49,152 nt of DNA from an uncultured Cocleimonas sp. (GCF_947495625.1 NZ_CANLZW010000036.1:1-49152), one strand, 5' to 3'. Positions 8,622 to 17,018 are shown, counted from the stretch's first letter. Numbers and translations are program-made. Notes: generated from the sequence alone by a model not told the origin.

Positions 8622-9833
8622 ATGCCTGTTAATTTCATACCTGCTTCTGAGCTTGCGCCTGTAAAAGGCGTGAGATTAGCTTCAATAGAAGCCAATATTC
8701 GTTATAAAGATCGTGATGATCTAACCTTAATTGAAGTATCAGAAGGTTCTAGTGTTGCAGGTGTATTCACAAAGAACGCTTTTTGTGCGGCACCGGTAAC
8801 AATTTGCCGAGAGCATTTAAAAACCACTGACGGTATTCGATACCTTATCATCAATTCTGGCAATGCGAATGCTGGGACGGGTGAAGAAGGGATGACCTCA
8901 GCCGATCTTATTTGTGCTGAAGTAGCAGAAGAGGGTATGTGCAATCTTGATTGTGTACTGCCATTTTCAACGGGTGTTATTGGTGAACAATTACCTTATT
9001 GGAAGGTGGTTGAAAAGGTTCCAGAATTAGTAAAGAACTTAGATTCGAATAACTGGATGCGAGCTGCTAAAGCGATTATGACGACTGACACCGTACTTAA
9101 AGGTGTGAGCAAGAGCATAGAGATTGCTGGAGAAGTGGTTACTATTACGGGTATTGCCAAGGGTTCTGGAATGATCGAACCGAATATGGCGACGATGCTT
9201 TCTTATGTGGCGACTGATGCTGCTATTAAGCAATCGCAACTCGAATCAATTTGTCAGGAAATAACCACAGAATCCTTTAACTCGATTAGTGTTGATGGTG
9301 ACACTTCAACAAATGATTCGTTTGTGATGATGGCAACCGGTAAGTCAGGGGTGACACTGGATGAAACTAATCAAGATGTCATCACAGCTGTATTGAATGA
9401 TGTTTGCCAGGAGCTTGCGCAAGCCATTATTCGTGATGCTGAAGGTGCAACCAAGTTTGTTACAATCAGCGTTGAACAAGCGCCTGATTATGATTATGCC
9501 AAAGAAATAGCTTACACGGTTGCACGTTCTCCGCTGGTTAAAACAGCATTGTTTGCTAGTGATCCTAACTGGGGACGTATTGTCGCGGCCATCGGACGTT
9601 CGCCCGTAGAAAATATCAATATCAGTAAGCTGACACTGTATTTAGGTGACACACTACTTATCGAGTCTGGGGAACCCGCTGACAGCTATACTGAAGAGCA
9701 GGGTCAGGCTGAAATGAATAAAGAAGAAATCACGATTCGTGTGTTGCTAAATACGGGTGATGCCAAAGCGCATGTGTGGACTTCAGATTTATCACATGAG
9801 TACATCACGATAAATGCTGACTACCGAAGTTAA
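8622..9833 (+). CDS. argJ: Bifunctional glutamate N-acetyltransferase / ornithine acetyltransferase
   Basis: 403 residues. ArgJ moves the acetyl group from acetylornithine to glutamate in the cyclic arginine pathway and may also use acetyl-CoA. The family self-cleavage motif is present as EPNMATMLSYVATDA, cut between Ala and Thr to give two chains. Other blocks: NSGNANAGTGEEG near residue 75, SVDGDTSTND, and DPNWGRIVAAIGRS. The ATG follows the secA stop (TAA) directly; the ribosome site must lie inside the secA end. A secA-argJ-mutT type arrangement is common in gammaproteobacteria. A terminator follows at 9860. Confidence 0.97.
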   Translation: MPVNFIPASELAPVKGVRLASIEANIRYKDRDDLTLIEVSEGSSVAGVFTKNAFCAAPVTICREHLKTTDGIRYLIINSGNANAGTGEEGMTSADLICAEVAEEGMCNLDCVLPFSTGVIGEQLPYWKVVEKVPELVKNLDSNNWMRAAKAIMTTDTVLKGVSKSIEIAGEVVTITGIAKGSGMIEPNMATMLSYVATDAAIKQSQLESICQEITTESFNSISVDGDTSTNDSFVMMATGKSGVTLDETNQDVITAVLNDVCQELAQAIIRDAEGATKFVTISVEQAPDYDYAKEIAYTVARSPLVKTALFASDPNWGRIVAAIGRSPVENINISKLTLYLGDTLLIESGEPADSYTEEQGQAEMNKEEITIRVLLNTGDAKAHVWTSDLSHEYITINADYRS

Positions 9834-9859
9834 GTAGTTTCAGTCAGAAATAACTAATC

Positions 9860-9883
9860 AACGCCCAATTAAGGGCGTTTTGC
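9860..9883 (+). terminator. Terminator after secA-argJ
   Basis: AACGCCC and GGGCGTT arms with a six-base loop, followed by a short T-rich run. It ends the secA-argJ unit. Confidence 0.75.
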
Positions 9884-10083
9884 TTATATTGAGTTTTAAA
9901 TTACTAACATCATTTTATCGTTGATTTAATACTCGTAAATATCGCTACGTATTCTCGGTTGCGATGAATATGAACTAAAGTCGCGCTTATCAAACTAAGT
10001 TATTGTACTTAAATAAAAATACTCATTTATTGATGAGTTACTTGAGTTTAAAACCAATCAGATTATTAGGGCCAAACAAATAA

Positions 10084-10890
10084 ATGAAGATAAAAATACA
10101 CCCCCCCACTTTTAGCCTGTTTTTCTTATTAATACTGGTTAATTCGCTAATGACGTTTCAGGTATTTGCGGGTGAAGATTGTAATGCAGTGCGCGCTCAG
10201 TATCAGTGTCCTGTTAAAAAACACAGACTCCATTTAAGTTTCGATGATGGCGTCGGCAGTGTTACCCCTAAAATACTTGATGTACTCAAACGTGAAAATA
10301 TAAAAGCTACCTTTTTAATTTTGGGTAATAAGATCGATTGTAAACAATACAAGCCGGGCAAGTCATTAGATCTCTGTAAACAGCGTTTTAATACACTTAA
10401 GCGGATAAAAAGCGAAGGGCATGATATTGGTTCTCATAGTTATCAACATTACCGTCACAGCGAACTCAGCTGGGCTGATTTAAATAAGACTATTCTTGAT
10501 TCTAAAAAGATTCTTGAGCCGTTTTTTACTACGCAACCGCCAATTTTCAGACTCCCTTATGGCGATGGCTGGTTTAATCAGAAAGATCAGCCACAAGTGA
10601 TGCAAGCCCTTAAGCAAGCTGGTTTTGAACATCTTGGCTGGGAGATGACGGCCTATGACTGGAATGAAAAATACCAGCATGGTGATCAAATTCTGGATAA
10701 TGTGATGGGTCAAATGTGTAAAGGCCGTGGTCGAGATGGTGTGGTTTTATTCCACGATGGAGTGTTTGAAAATGAGCACGAAGGCCGCGTTTTTACGGCT
10801 AACAATCTAGCACGCTGGATACCTAAATTACGATGCGCTGCTGAATTTGTTCCATTAATTGATGTTAAGAAAAATCTTAAAAAGAGATAG
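10084..10890 (+). CDS. Secreted polysaccharide deacetylase (NodB/CE4 family)
   Basis: 268 residues. A signal peptide (about 1-30, ending near VFAGED) leads into a NodB domain. CE4 motifs are complete: LSFDDGVG (metal/catalytic Asp pair), GSHSYQHYRHS (metal His), RLPYGDGW, and a late VLFHDGV. Members remove acetyl groups from N-acetylated sugar polymers in the periplasm or outside the cell; the substrate cannot be read from sequence. Odd point: codons 6-13 (HPPTFSLF) are encoded by repeat copy 4, so part of the signal peptide comes from the repeat. No alternative in-frame ATG keeps a full signal peptide. mutT follows 14 bases after the stop, so the two are probably co-transcribed. Confidence 0.9.
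   Translation: MKIKIHPPTFSLFFLLILVNSLMTFQVFAGEDCNAVRAQYQCPVKKHRLHLSFDDGVGSVTPKILDVLKRENIKATFLILGNKIDCKQYKPGKSLDLCKQRFNTLKRIKSEGHDIGSHSYQHYRHSELSWADLNKTILDSKKILEPFFTTQPPIFRLPYGDGWFNQKDQPQVMQALKQAGFEHLGWEMTAYDWNEKYQHGDQILDNVMGQMCKGRGRDGVVLFHDGVFENEHEGRVFTANNLARWIPKLRCAAEFVPLIDVKKNLKKR
10098..10124 (+). repeat. Dispersed repeat, copy 4, inside the deacetylase signal-peptide codons
   Basis: ACACCCCCCCACTTTTAGCC followed by TGTTTTT. The C-run is seven because the usual T after the six C is a C here. The copy lies within codons 5-14 of the deacetylase gene. Confidence 0.9.
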
Positions 10891-10904
10891 AAGGAGAGAC
10901 CGGC

Positions 10905-11309
10905 TTGATTATTCGTGTCGCTGTTGCGGTGATTATTAATCAGAATAAAGAGATTCTGATAGCGAAACGTTCTCAAGATCAGCATCAGGGAAATAAGTGG
11001 GAATTTCCCGGTGGTAAAGTTGAAGCGAACGAAACCAGCGAAGACGCATTACGCAGAGAGATTTTGGAAGAGTTAGGAATTCAAGTGCAGTCTAGTTCTG
11101 AAATGACATCAATCACCCATGAATACATCGAAGAGAATCCTGAAAATAATAAAACGGTCATTCTAGATGTGTTTGATGTGAGAAAATGGCAAGGTGAACC
11201 CAAGGGTGTTGAAGGACAGCCGATTCGCTGGATAACAGTCGAAGAGATAGATAACTACGAATTTCCCATCGCAAATGTAGAGATAGTGAACATAATCAAA
11301 TGTATTTGA
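10905..11309 (+). CDS. mutT: 8-oxo-dGTP diphosphatase, MutT family
   Basis: 134 residues. MutT hydrolyses oxidised dGTP to stop A-to-C mutations. The Nudix box is complete: GGKVEANETSEDALRREI followed by LEELGI. An N-terminal IIRVAVAVIINQ strand and EGQPIRWITVEEI near the end match MutT. The start appears to be TTG at 10905, with an AAGGAGAG ribosome site 7-13 bases upstream. It follows the deacetylase gene closely. In many gammaproteobacteria mutT lies close downstream of secA, as it does here. Confidence 0.92.
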   Translation: MIIRVAVAVIINQNKEILIAKRSQDQHQGNKWEFPGGKVEANETSEDALRREILEELGIQVQSSSEMTSITHEYIEENPENNKTVILDVFDVRKWQGEPKGVEGQPIRWITVEEIDNYEFPIANVEIVNIIKCI

Positions 11310-11343
11310 TGATTTAACTGCTAAGCTTAAGTTAAGTTTTTTC

Positions 11344-11352
11344 TGTTATATT
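11344..11352 (+). promoter_or_regulatory. Extended -10 element, candidate promoter for the Gly/Ser/Met-repeat protein
   Basis: TGTTATATT fits TGnTATAAT with one mismatch, 52 bases before the ATG at 11404. The -35 region is poor. Confidence 0.35.
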
Positions 11353-11403
11353 GAATAAAGCAATTTAATATATAAAACAGCTCATTTTCTTTTTGAGGGA
11401 GTT

Positions 11404-12297
11404 ATGAATAAATCTATCTACAAAACTTTTCCTAAGGCAGTGCTCTTTTTACCACTACTTTTCAGTCTAGGTTCCGTTCAGGCCAATGGCTGGTTTGGCA
11501 ATAATAATAAATTCTTCGGCGCTAATAATGGTAATAATAGCTATAACGACTGGCCAGTATGGACACCCATGTACTGGATGGAAGAAATGTTTGGCAATAA
11601 TAATGGTAACCGATTCTTAGGAAATAATGGGCGTTACGGAGGCGCTTATGGAAATCCATATCAATCACAATATATTCCTCCTCAAGCGCTATTAAATGGT
11701 TATGGCGCTAATCCTTATTCAAGTGCTTACAGCAATCCCTATCAGAGGCAACCTGCTTACTTGAATAATGGCTATCAAGGTTATTATTCACAAGGTCAAT
11801 ATCCACAGGCACAGTACCCACAAAGTCAATATCAAGGCCTTCGCTATGTACCAAGGGCAACACTTGGTATGACGCCTTATTCATCGAGCAGATCGAACTA
11901 TGCTTCGAATCCATTTTCTAATTTTGGTGGTAATAACTTTGGTCGTTCCTTTTCATCTTTTGGTGGCGGATCACCTTTTGGATCACCAATGCAAGGAATG
12001 AATGGGTTTGGCTCTCCTATGAGTAGCTTTGGTTCACCTATGTCCGGCTTTGGTTCGCCAATGAGTAGTTTCGGTTCACCTATGGGTGGTAGTGGCTTTG
12101 GTTCTCCCATGAGTAGTTTTGGTTCACCTATGTCTGGTTTAGGCTCACCGATGTCTGGTTTAGGTTCACCGATGACAGGTTTAGGTTCTCCAATGATGCC
12201 TATGTCAACGATGGGAATGGGTATGCCTGGTATGAGCCCAATGAGTGGCTTTGGCGGTTCACCATTTGGTGGTAGTGGATTTACTCCATTTAGATAG
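11404..12297 (+). CDS. Secreted low-complexity Gly/Ser/Met-repeat protein, sulfur-globule-protein-like
   Basis: 297 residues. A signal peptide (about 1-28, ending SVQANG) is followed by an Asn/Gly/Tyr-rich part containing DWPVWTPMYWMEEMFG, then a Tyr/Gln/Pro region. From about residue 190 the protein is a tandem array of GFGSPMS- or GLGSPMS-type units, ending in Gly/Phe-rich sequence. Small, secreted, Gly/aromatic-rich proteins with such regular repeats coat sulfur globules in sulfur-oxidising bacteria, and the WPVWTPMYWMEE block looks like members of that group. This is a family-resemblance call, not proof. Other low-complexity envelope proteins are possible. A strong ribosome site (GAGGGAG) precedes the ATG. 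Confidence 0.6.
   Translation: MNKSIYKTFPKAVLFLPLLFSLGSVQANGWFGNNNKFFGANNGNNSYNDWPVWTPMYWMEEMFGNNNGNRFLGNNGRYGGAYGNPYQSQYIPPQALLNGYGANPYSSAYSNPYQRQPAYLNNGYQGYYSQGQYPQAQYPQSQYQGLRYVPRATLGMTPYSSSRSNYASNPFSNFGGNNFGRSFSSFGGGSPFGSPMQGMNGFGSPMSSFGSPMSGFGSPMSSFGSPMGGSGFGSPMSSFGSPMSGLGSPMSGLGSPMTGLGSPMMPMSTMGMGMPGMSPMSGFGGSPFGGSGFTPFR
11985..12200 (+). repeat. In-frame tandem repeat encoding GSPMS units
   Basis: About ten degenerate units of mostly 21 bases, each built around GGTTCACCTATG, encode GSPM-S-(G/S)-(F/L). Codon choice varies between units, so the array is under protein-level rather than only recent DNA-level repetition. Confidence 0.8.
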
Positions 12298-12315
12298 TAT
12301 TGTTATGAGCCGCAT

Positions 12316-12342
12316 AAAAACCCCTTAAAAGTAGGGGGGTGT
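12316..12342 (-). repeat. Dispersed repeat, copy 5, just 3' of rof
   Basis: A5, CCCCTTAA, then AAGTAGGGGGGTGTG. Read along the rof transcript it gives CCCCT-loop-AGGGG followed by T5, a plausible compact terminator four bases after the rof stop. It also lies between convergent genes. Confidence 0.95.
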
Positions 12343-12346
12343 GTTT

Positions 12347-12619
12347 TTAATTTATTTCAACAGTCTTAAATTCGGCTTTTTTATCTAATGCGGTGATGGA
12401 TTTAATTTTATCTAATCTGATCTGTAATTCTTCTTTATCTTGATCCGTTTCAACGTCAACGCTAACAAGCAAAAACTCCTGTTTATCTTCAATTTTGGTG
12501 GTTTCAGCTCTACCTAGAAATTCACCTCCATCCAATAATTTGATTGAGAGTTTGTAGTGCCTTAAGCAGGCGATTTCAATATAGTCATACAATTGGCATT
12601 GAATGGGTAAATAGGCCAT
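12347..12619 (-). CDS. rof: Rho-binding antiterminator (Rof/YaeO family)
   Basis: 90 residues. The N-terminal pattern PIQCQLYDYIEIACLRHYKL matches E. coli Rof, which binds transcription terminator Rho and inhibits it. The following LLDGGEFLGRAETTKIEDKQ and a late LRLDKI-like stretch (IRLDKIKSI) also fit. The product is small, acidic and cytoplasmic. Its ATG overlaps the stop of the upstream cupin gene (TAATG), so the two are translationally coupled. A repeat copy with terminator-like shape lies at its 3' end. Length matches the family. Confidence 0.85.
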   Translation of the reverse strand: MAYLPIQCQLYDYIEIACLRHYKLSIKLLDGGEFLGRAETTKIEDKQEFLLVSVDVETDQDKEELQIRLDKIKSITALDKKAEFKTVEIN

Positions 12620-13134
12620 TACTCAGATGGTTCCTTTCTGCCAGTATGCGTTTTAGGGTAAGTGATATTTTCGTAATCAACAACTTCGGCTTTGCCATTG
12701 TGGCGATAGATTCTTTTATTTTGATTGGGATAATCGCCAATATCGTGTTTTAAGCGCTGCCCCATGACCAAGCAGACAAGAGTTTCATTACCGTTATTGT
12801 AAAGACTATGAGCGACTTCATTAGCCGGTAATCCCACAAAGTCCCCTTTAGCAACATTGTATTTATCTTCTTCAATAGTCAGTTCACCGCTACCTTCAAG
12901 GATATAGATACACTCTTCTTCGTATTGATGCTTATGGAATTCAGTGGAGTGGTGATTGGGTTCAACAGAGATCATGTGAACACCCATCTGGGACATGCCG
13001 ACAGCATCTCCCAGAGATTTATTTAATCTAACTGCATTTGGGTTAAGGAAATGGGTGATCTCTTGACCTTCTAACGCTTCAATGTCAGCTGCAGTTAGTA
13101 AATATTTGCGAGTATCTTTTGAAATACTACTCAC
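12619..13134 (-). CDS. Cupin-domain protein
   Basis: 171 residues, a single cupin. Cupin motif 1 is seen as [20 protein letters not shown] (metal-binding His/His/Glu pattern) and motif 2 as [19 protein letters not shown]. The sequence around it ([26 protein letters not shown]) resembles uncharacterised proteobacterial cupins often called XRE/cupin or sugar-metabolism cupins. The reaction is unknown. It overlaps the end of fabI by eight bases and the start of rof, making a fabI-cupin-rof operon. This tight coupling suggests co-expression, not a shared pathway. Confidence 0.85.
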   Translation of the reverse strand: MSSISKDTRKYLLTAADIEALEGQEITHFLNPNAVRLNKSLGDAVGMSQMGVHMISVEPNHHSTEFHKHQYEEECIYILEGSGELTIEEDKYNVAKGDFVGLPANEVAHSLYNNGNETLVCLVMGQRLKHDIGDYPNQNKRIYRHNGKAEVVDYENITYPKTHTGRKEPSE

Positions 13135-13933
13135 TTTCAGCAGGAGGATTGATCCCTGTCATGCCTACCGTGCTGTAACCGCCATCAACATACATAATTT
13201 CTGCGGTAATGCCAGAAGCCAGATCAGATGATAAAAATGCTGCTGCATTTCCTACTTCTTCAATAGTGACATTGCGACGAAGCGGAGCGGCACCAGAGAA
13301 TTGCTCTAGCATCTTACGGAAGCCTTTGATTCCCATTGCTGCAAGTGTGCGAATAGGGCCAGCAGAGATACAGTTGACACGAATGCCTTCAGGGCCAAGG
13401 TCAGAAGCCATAAAGCGTACTGCAGATTCAAGACTTGCTTTCGCCATACCCATGACATTGTAGTTTGGTATAGCAGATACAGCGCCTAAGTAGCTTAGTG
13501 TCAGCATAGATGGATTTTCACGACCCTTCATTAGTGGTCGAGCTGCTTTGGCCATAGCGAGGAAGCTGTAAGCACTGATATCGTGTGCAATCTTAGAGCC
13601 TTCACGAGTGGTATTATCGACAATGCTGCCTTCTAACTCTTCTTTCGGTGCAAAACCAATTGAATGGATAAGGATGTCTAGCCCATCCCATTTTTTGCCT
13701 AACTCGGTGAAACATGCATCGATTGATTCATCACTACCCACATCACACTCGAGTACGATATCAGATCCAAACTCATTGGCGAATTTTTCAACACGGCCTT
13801 TAAGGCGCTCATTTTGATAGGTGAATGCCAGTTCTGCACCTTCGCGATGCATGGCTTGTGCGATGCCATAGGCAATTGATTTATTACTTGCGATACCCGC
13901 AATAATGGCGCGTTTTCCGGTTAAAAAGCCCAT
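13127..13933 (-). CDS. fabI: Enoyl-[acyl-carrier-protein] reductase (NADH) FabI
   Basis: 268 residues. FabI reduces the enoyl-ACP double bond in the last step of each fatty acid elongation round. It is a divergent short-chain dehydrogenase. The cofactor motif is [16 protein letters not shown], and the catalytic Tyr-x6-Lys is [28 protein letters not shown] gives the substrate-binding loop. Length matches E. coli FabI (262). First gene of the fabI-cupin-rof operon. Upstream lie three 11-bp tandem repeats that could be operator sites. Confidence 0.98.
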   Translation of the reverse strand: MGFLTGKRAIIAGIASNKSIAYGIAQAMHREGAELAFTYQNERLKGRVEKFANEFGSDIVLECDVGSDESIDACFTELGKKWDGLDILIHSIGFAPKEELEGSIVDNTTREGSKIAHDISAYSFLAMAKAARPLMKGRENPSMLTLSYLGAVSAIPNYNVMGMAKASLESAVRFMASDLGPEGIRVNCISAGPIRTLAAMGIKGFRKMLEQFSGAAPLRRNVTIEEVGNAAAFLSSDLASGITAEIMYVDGGYSTVGMTGINPPAESE

Positions 13934-14009
13934 AAAATTCCTTTTGCTTATTTCTAATTGAAAGTGGGAATAATACGACTCGGACGAGGTTTTTACAATC
14001 TTATGCTGA

Positions 14010-14042
14010 AGGTAAGCTGTAGGTAAGTTAAAGGTAAGTTGA
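14010..14042. repeat. Three 11-bp tandem repeats upstream of fabI
   Basis: AGGTAAGCTGT, AGGTAAGTTAA and AGGTAAGTTGA follow each other without gaps. The period of 11 matches one helical turn. They lie 77-109 bases upstream of the fabI start, between the dodecin terminator region and fabI. A regulator-binding role is an inference. Confidence 0.75.
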
Positions 14043-14058
14043 AACTTAAGGAAGAGAT

Positions 14059-14086
14059 GGTTCCCATAAAACTAATCATGGGAACC
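14059..14086. terminator. Perfect hairpin between dodecin and fabI
   Basis: GGTTCCCAT (14059-14067) pairs with ATGGGAACC (14078-14086). T-rich sequence follows on the plus strand but not on the minus strand, so its role is uncertain. Confidence 0.4.
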
Positions 14087-14110
14087 TATTTTTGATTAAA
14101 TCTTTAGAAA

Positions 14111-14139
14111 CTTAGTGTTATTCAGAAAATAACACTAAG
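14111..14139 (-). terminator. Perfect 12-bp hairpin 3' of the dodecin gene
   Basis: CTTAGTGTTATT and AATAACACTAAG arms with a five-base loop, ten bases after the dodecin stop on the minus strand. Only a short T-run follows, so it may act as a terminator or as a 3' stabiliser. Confidence 0.6.
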
Positions 14140-14148
14140 AAGAGATTA

Positions 14149-14349
14149 TTAATCTAAAATAAATGTAACTTTTAAACGTACATTGTAAGCAGATACTTTT
14201 CCGCCTTCTACTGATACGCTTTGATCCGCAACCCATGCACTTGTGATGTTCTTGAGTGTTTTGTTAGCACGTGCTACGCCATTTTCTACGGCGTCTTCAA
14301 AGCTCTTTGTTGATGTTGATGTGATTTCGGTTACTTTTGCTACTGACAT
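14149..14349 (-). CDS. Dodecin, flavin-binding storage protein
   Basis: 66 residues. The pattern MSVAKVTEITSTSTKSFEDA, then VENGVARANKTLKNI, then a VRLKVTFILD C-terminus is that of dodecin. Dodecin forms hollow dodecamers that bind flavins and buffer free riboflavin or FMN. The central AWV contains the tryptophan used in flavin stacking. Monocistronic, with a ribosome site (AAAGGAGTTAA) close upstream and a strong hairpin downstream. Confidence 0.95.
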   Translation of the reverse strand: MSVAKVTEITSTSTKSFEDAVENGVARANKTLKNITSAWVADQSVSVEGGKVSAYNVRLKVTFILD

Positions 14350-14526
14350 ATTTAACTCCTTTGATTGGTATTTGTTTTTTTAGTCTTTCATTAACACTTT
14401 GTTACGTCTTAGCCTGCAGACGTTAGCAATTGTTTGTAGACCATTAAAGTGTAGTCGTTCAAATTAAGAGTAGTTATTTATTTTATTTGTTTGCGATGAA
14501 GTGAATATGCAATATCGTTGTCTTTA

Positions 14527-14847
14527 TTATTTTAAGATCGTTGCGCCATCATCTTCATCAAGAAAAACTTTATTAATTTTATAGCCATTAATTTCGACAT
14601 AACCGTCTAAACGACTATCTCTATCCAAACTAAAGTTAAATCGATAGACACGCTGAAATCCCATTCGGCCATTTTCAGTACGAATGAGTTTTAATGACTT
14701 TAGCGAGGCTGTCTGATCCAGAAATTGAGCATGAATTTCCTTGCAGGCATTTGCTGATGCTTGCAAGGCAATTTCTTTGGCACGAACAGAGTTCATCCAA
14801 AACCAGGCGATGCTAGCCAATAAGAGTAGTATTAATATGCTTGTCAT
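14527..14847 (-). CDS. DUF3301 membrane-anchored protein
   Basis: 106 residues. One N-terminal transmembrane helix (about 3-17), then WMNSVRAKEIALQASANACK and a basic domain ending in DGYVEINGYKI. This matches DUF3301, a small gammaproteobacterial family of unknown function. The bulk is probably cytoplasmic or periplasmic beside the inner membrane. It lies divergently from an IMPase-family gene with 69 bases between. Confidence 0.85.
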   Translation of the reverse strand: MTSILILLLLASIAWFWMNSVRAKEIALQASANACKEIHAQFLDQTASLKSLKLIRTENGRMGFQRVYRFNFSLDRDSRLDGYVEINGYKINKVFLDEDDGATILK

Positions 14848-14916
14848 TTGTTAGTATATATTAGTGCCTGTGGGTAAAGTATGATGCCGAATAATCAAAA
14901 ATCAATGTTGTAAAGT

Positions 14917-15726
14917 ATGTTATCAGAGATAAAGCTGCCAGAGTTAAGAGAACTAGAAGATATTATTCGTGAAGTTGCCAGAGAAGAAATTCTGCCTCGT
15001 TTTAATAAGATTGATTACGTTATTAAGGGTGATGGCAGCTTATTGACCGAAGCTGATTTGTCTACAGATAAGCGCATACGTCTGGCATTGGCAGAGCACT
15101 ATCCTGATATTGATTTCCTTAGTGAGGAAATGGAGCCACAGGAGCAAGAAGCGCTGGTTAAAAACTCGGAAAGACTCTGGTGTTTAGATCCTTTGGATGG
15201 AACCAGTAATTTTGCTGCGGGTATCCCTTTATTTGCAACATCGCTCGCCCTCTTTGTAAATGGGGAAGTACAAATTGGTATCACTTACGATCCACTTAGA
15301 GATGAGATGTTCAGTGCGGTCAAAGGGCAGGGTGCCACCTTAAACAACGAGCCACTTAAATGTGGAGATAGTGGTTTCGATCTTGGTAAGTCTATTGCGA
15401 TAGTTGACTTTAAACGCTTAAAACCTGAACTCGTTCAACGCTTAATTTCTGATGCGCCGTATAAGTCGCAAAGAAATCTGGGTAGTTGCGTACTTGAATG
15501 GGCATGGATGGCAGCGAATAGAGGCCATTTGTACTTGCATGGAGGCATGAAACTATGGGATTTGGCGGCAGGTACACTAATTTTATCTGAGGCCGGAGGT
15601 TATGCTTGCACACTTGAGGGTGAAGACGTGTTTAGGCCATCAATGAAGCCTCGTTCGGTTTTAATATCTCCTGATAAGAAGCTCTTTGAGCAGTGGAAAG
15701 ATTATTTGATATATAAAAAGCCATGA
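14917..15726 (+). CDS. Inositol monophosphatase-family phosphatase
   Basis: 269 residues. IMPase-fold motifs are complete: LTEADLSTDKRI with FLSEEM (first metal site), DPLDGTSNFAAG (catalytic DxLDGT), and KLWDLAAGTLILSEAGG (second Asp). The family hydrolyses phosphate monoesters of inositols or 3'-phosphonucleotides. A second member, SuhB, lies at 46435, and this one is clearly divergent from it, so it is a paralogue with another substrate. It is followed 34 bases later by DUF1461. Confidence 0.9.
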   Translation: MLSEIKLPELRELEDIIREVAREEILPRFNKIDYVIKGDGSLLTEADLSTDKRIRLALAEHYPDIDFLSEEMEPQEQEALVKNSERLWCLDPLDGTSNFAAGIPLFATSLALFVNGEVQIGITYDPLRDEMFSAVKGQGATLNNEPLKCGDSGFDLGKSIAIVDFKRLKPELVQRLISDAPYKSQRNLGSCVLEWAWMAANRGHLYLHGGMKLWDLAAGTLILSEAGGYACTLEGEDVFRPSMKPRSVLISPDKKLFEQWKDYLIYKKP

Positions 15727-15760
15727 AAAAGATCAATTCACAAAGCTGCAAGTAGTATTT

Positions 15761-16504
15761 ATGAAAAGTAAATTATTGTGGGGAGGGTTCTTACTTCTAA
15801 CGTTTCTTATTACATTGCCTATAACCTGGGGGGTGTTAGCTAAAGTAAATTTTCTGTATCCAGCATTACACGATGCTATTGGTATCGATAAACACATAGC
15901 ACGCTATGCGCCTAAGAATAGAAAAAACAAGTTAGGTTTCGAGAACACTTCTAAAGAAGAAAGATCCCGACTGTTTCTAGGAATTGTTGATGCGATACAC
16001 GCTCATGGGGAAGGGCTTTCTTCACTAAGCTATATGAGTAAACAGAATGGTACCACTCAATCGATTCCATTGCTCACTGACCCTGAGGTTGTTCACTTAA
16101 AAGACGTAGCAGTACTACTGGATAAACTAAAGCCAGTAGTACTTTTGTTAATCATTTGTTGGTTGTTGATTATCGTTCTATTTAAAATCAGGAAAGTGGC
16201 ATTGCCCACTACAAGCCAGTTTTTGATCAGTGCATTGATAATGATTTTATTGATCGGTTTGGTGATGCTGTTAGGCCCGGAGAAAATATTCAATCAATTA
16301 CATATTTGGGTATTTCCTGATAATCATCAATGGTTTTTCTATTATGAAGATTCTTTAATGAGTACCATGATGAAAGCGCCTGTTATTTTTGCTTATATTG
16401 TCGCTATCTGGGTGTGTCTATCAATCATCCTGACCAGTTTAATTCTTAAGCTGTTAAAGTCTAAAATCTTGTTAGGCGAAAATAAAAAAGCCCATGCTGT
16501 TTAA
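15761..16504 (+). CDS. DUF1461 family integral membrane protein
   Basis: 247 residues. Predicted helices at about 7-27, 125-142, 151-171 and 205-228, with a large loop between the first two. The loop carries HIARYAPKNRKNKLGFENTS and GIVDAIHAHGEGL. The block FPDNHQWFFYYEDSLMSTMM is the DUF1461 signature. Function is unknown. The terminator at 16485 overlaps its last codons, which is unusual but compact. Confidence 0.82.
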   Translation: MKSKLLWGGFLLLTFLITLPITWGVLAKVNFLYPALHDAIGIDKHIARYAPKNRKNKLGFENTSKEERSRLFLGIVDAIHAHGEGLSSLSYMSKQNGTTQSIPLLTDPEVVHLKDVAVLLDKLKPVVLLLIICWLLIIVLFKIRKVALPTTSQFLISALIMILLIGLVMLLGPEKIFNQLHIWVFPDNHQWFFYYEDSLMSTMMKAPVIFAYIVAIWVCLSIILTSLILKLLKSKILLGENKKAHAV

Positions 16505-16519
16505 GGCATAGGCTTTTTA
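16485..16519. terminator. Bidirectional terminator overlapping the DUF1461 stop
   Basis: AGCC-C-ATGC and GCAT-A-GGCT arms, A-run on the left and T5 on the right. It serves convergent genes DUF1461 (plus) and DUF3461 (minus). Confidence 0.85.
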
Positions 16520-16538
16520 TTTAATCTGATTATTTTTT

Positions 16539-16928
16539 TTAGTCTAACTTGTCTACCAGAGATTTAATGTAAGTCATTCTGGTATGAACTTCTTCTTCGA
16601 GCCTGCTAATCTCATCAAGGATGATCACTTTGTGTTCTTGGTGAGTATGTTTCAGTTCTACTACCTGGTGTAGTTCATCGATAACCTTGTTTAAAAATGG
16701 AGAAATTTCACTCAGGATCTCGGTTGAATTCGTACCGCTATCTGCTACAACCATTCTCTTTGAGCGAGCAAATCTGAATTTTTTACTGTGTGGAAGTAAA
16801 GAACCTTTCTGGCGTTTATATACAACGCGTAAAATATCTACGTCGTTAACATTTTGTAATGAGTATCTTGATATGTCTTCTGGGTTTTGAATGCCCATCT
16901 CATGAAGCGAAGGATAATTAACTGACAT
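16539..16928 (-). CDS. DUF3461 family protein
   Basis: 129 residues. The start YPSLHEMGIQNPEDISRYSL, then RVVYKRQKGSLLPHSKKF and RSKRMVV, match DUF3461, a small gammaproteobacterial cytoplasmic family. The C-terminal 60 residues look like one or two long helices (LNKVIDELHQVVELKH onward), suggesting a coiled coil. Function unknown. Single gene convergent with DUF1461. Confidence 0.85.
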   Translation of the reverse strand: MSVNYPSLHEMGIQNPEDISRYSLQNVNDVDILRVVYKRQKGSLLPHSKKFRFARSKRMVVADSGTNSTEILSEISPFLNKVIDELHQVVELKHTHQEHKVIILDEISRLEEEVHTRMTYIKSLVDKLD

Positions 16929-17018
16929 ATTGTCTCCTAATTAAAAGTAGTGTTGGTTTTAACATTCTATCAATTACTTTAGCGGGAAATTGATATGCTA
17001 ATTAAAAATTCACATATT

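Noticed and set aside
9343-9358. AAGTCAGGGGTGACAC in argJ, a partial repeat match.
   Set aside because: Four mismatches or gaps against the core; not distinguishable from chance.
15827-15840. GGGGGGTGTTAG in the DUF1461 gene.
   Set aside because: Has G6TG but no AAGTA before it; encodes TWGVLA.
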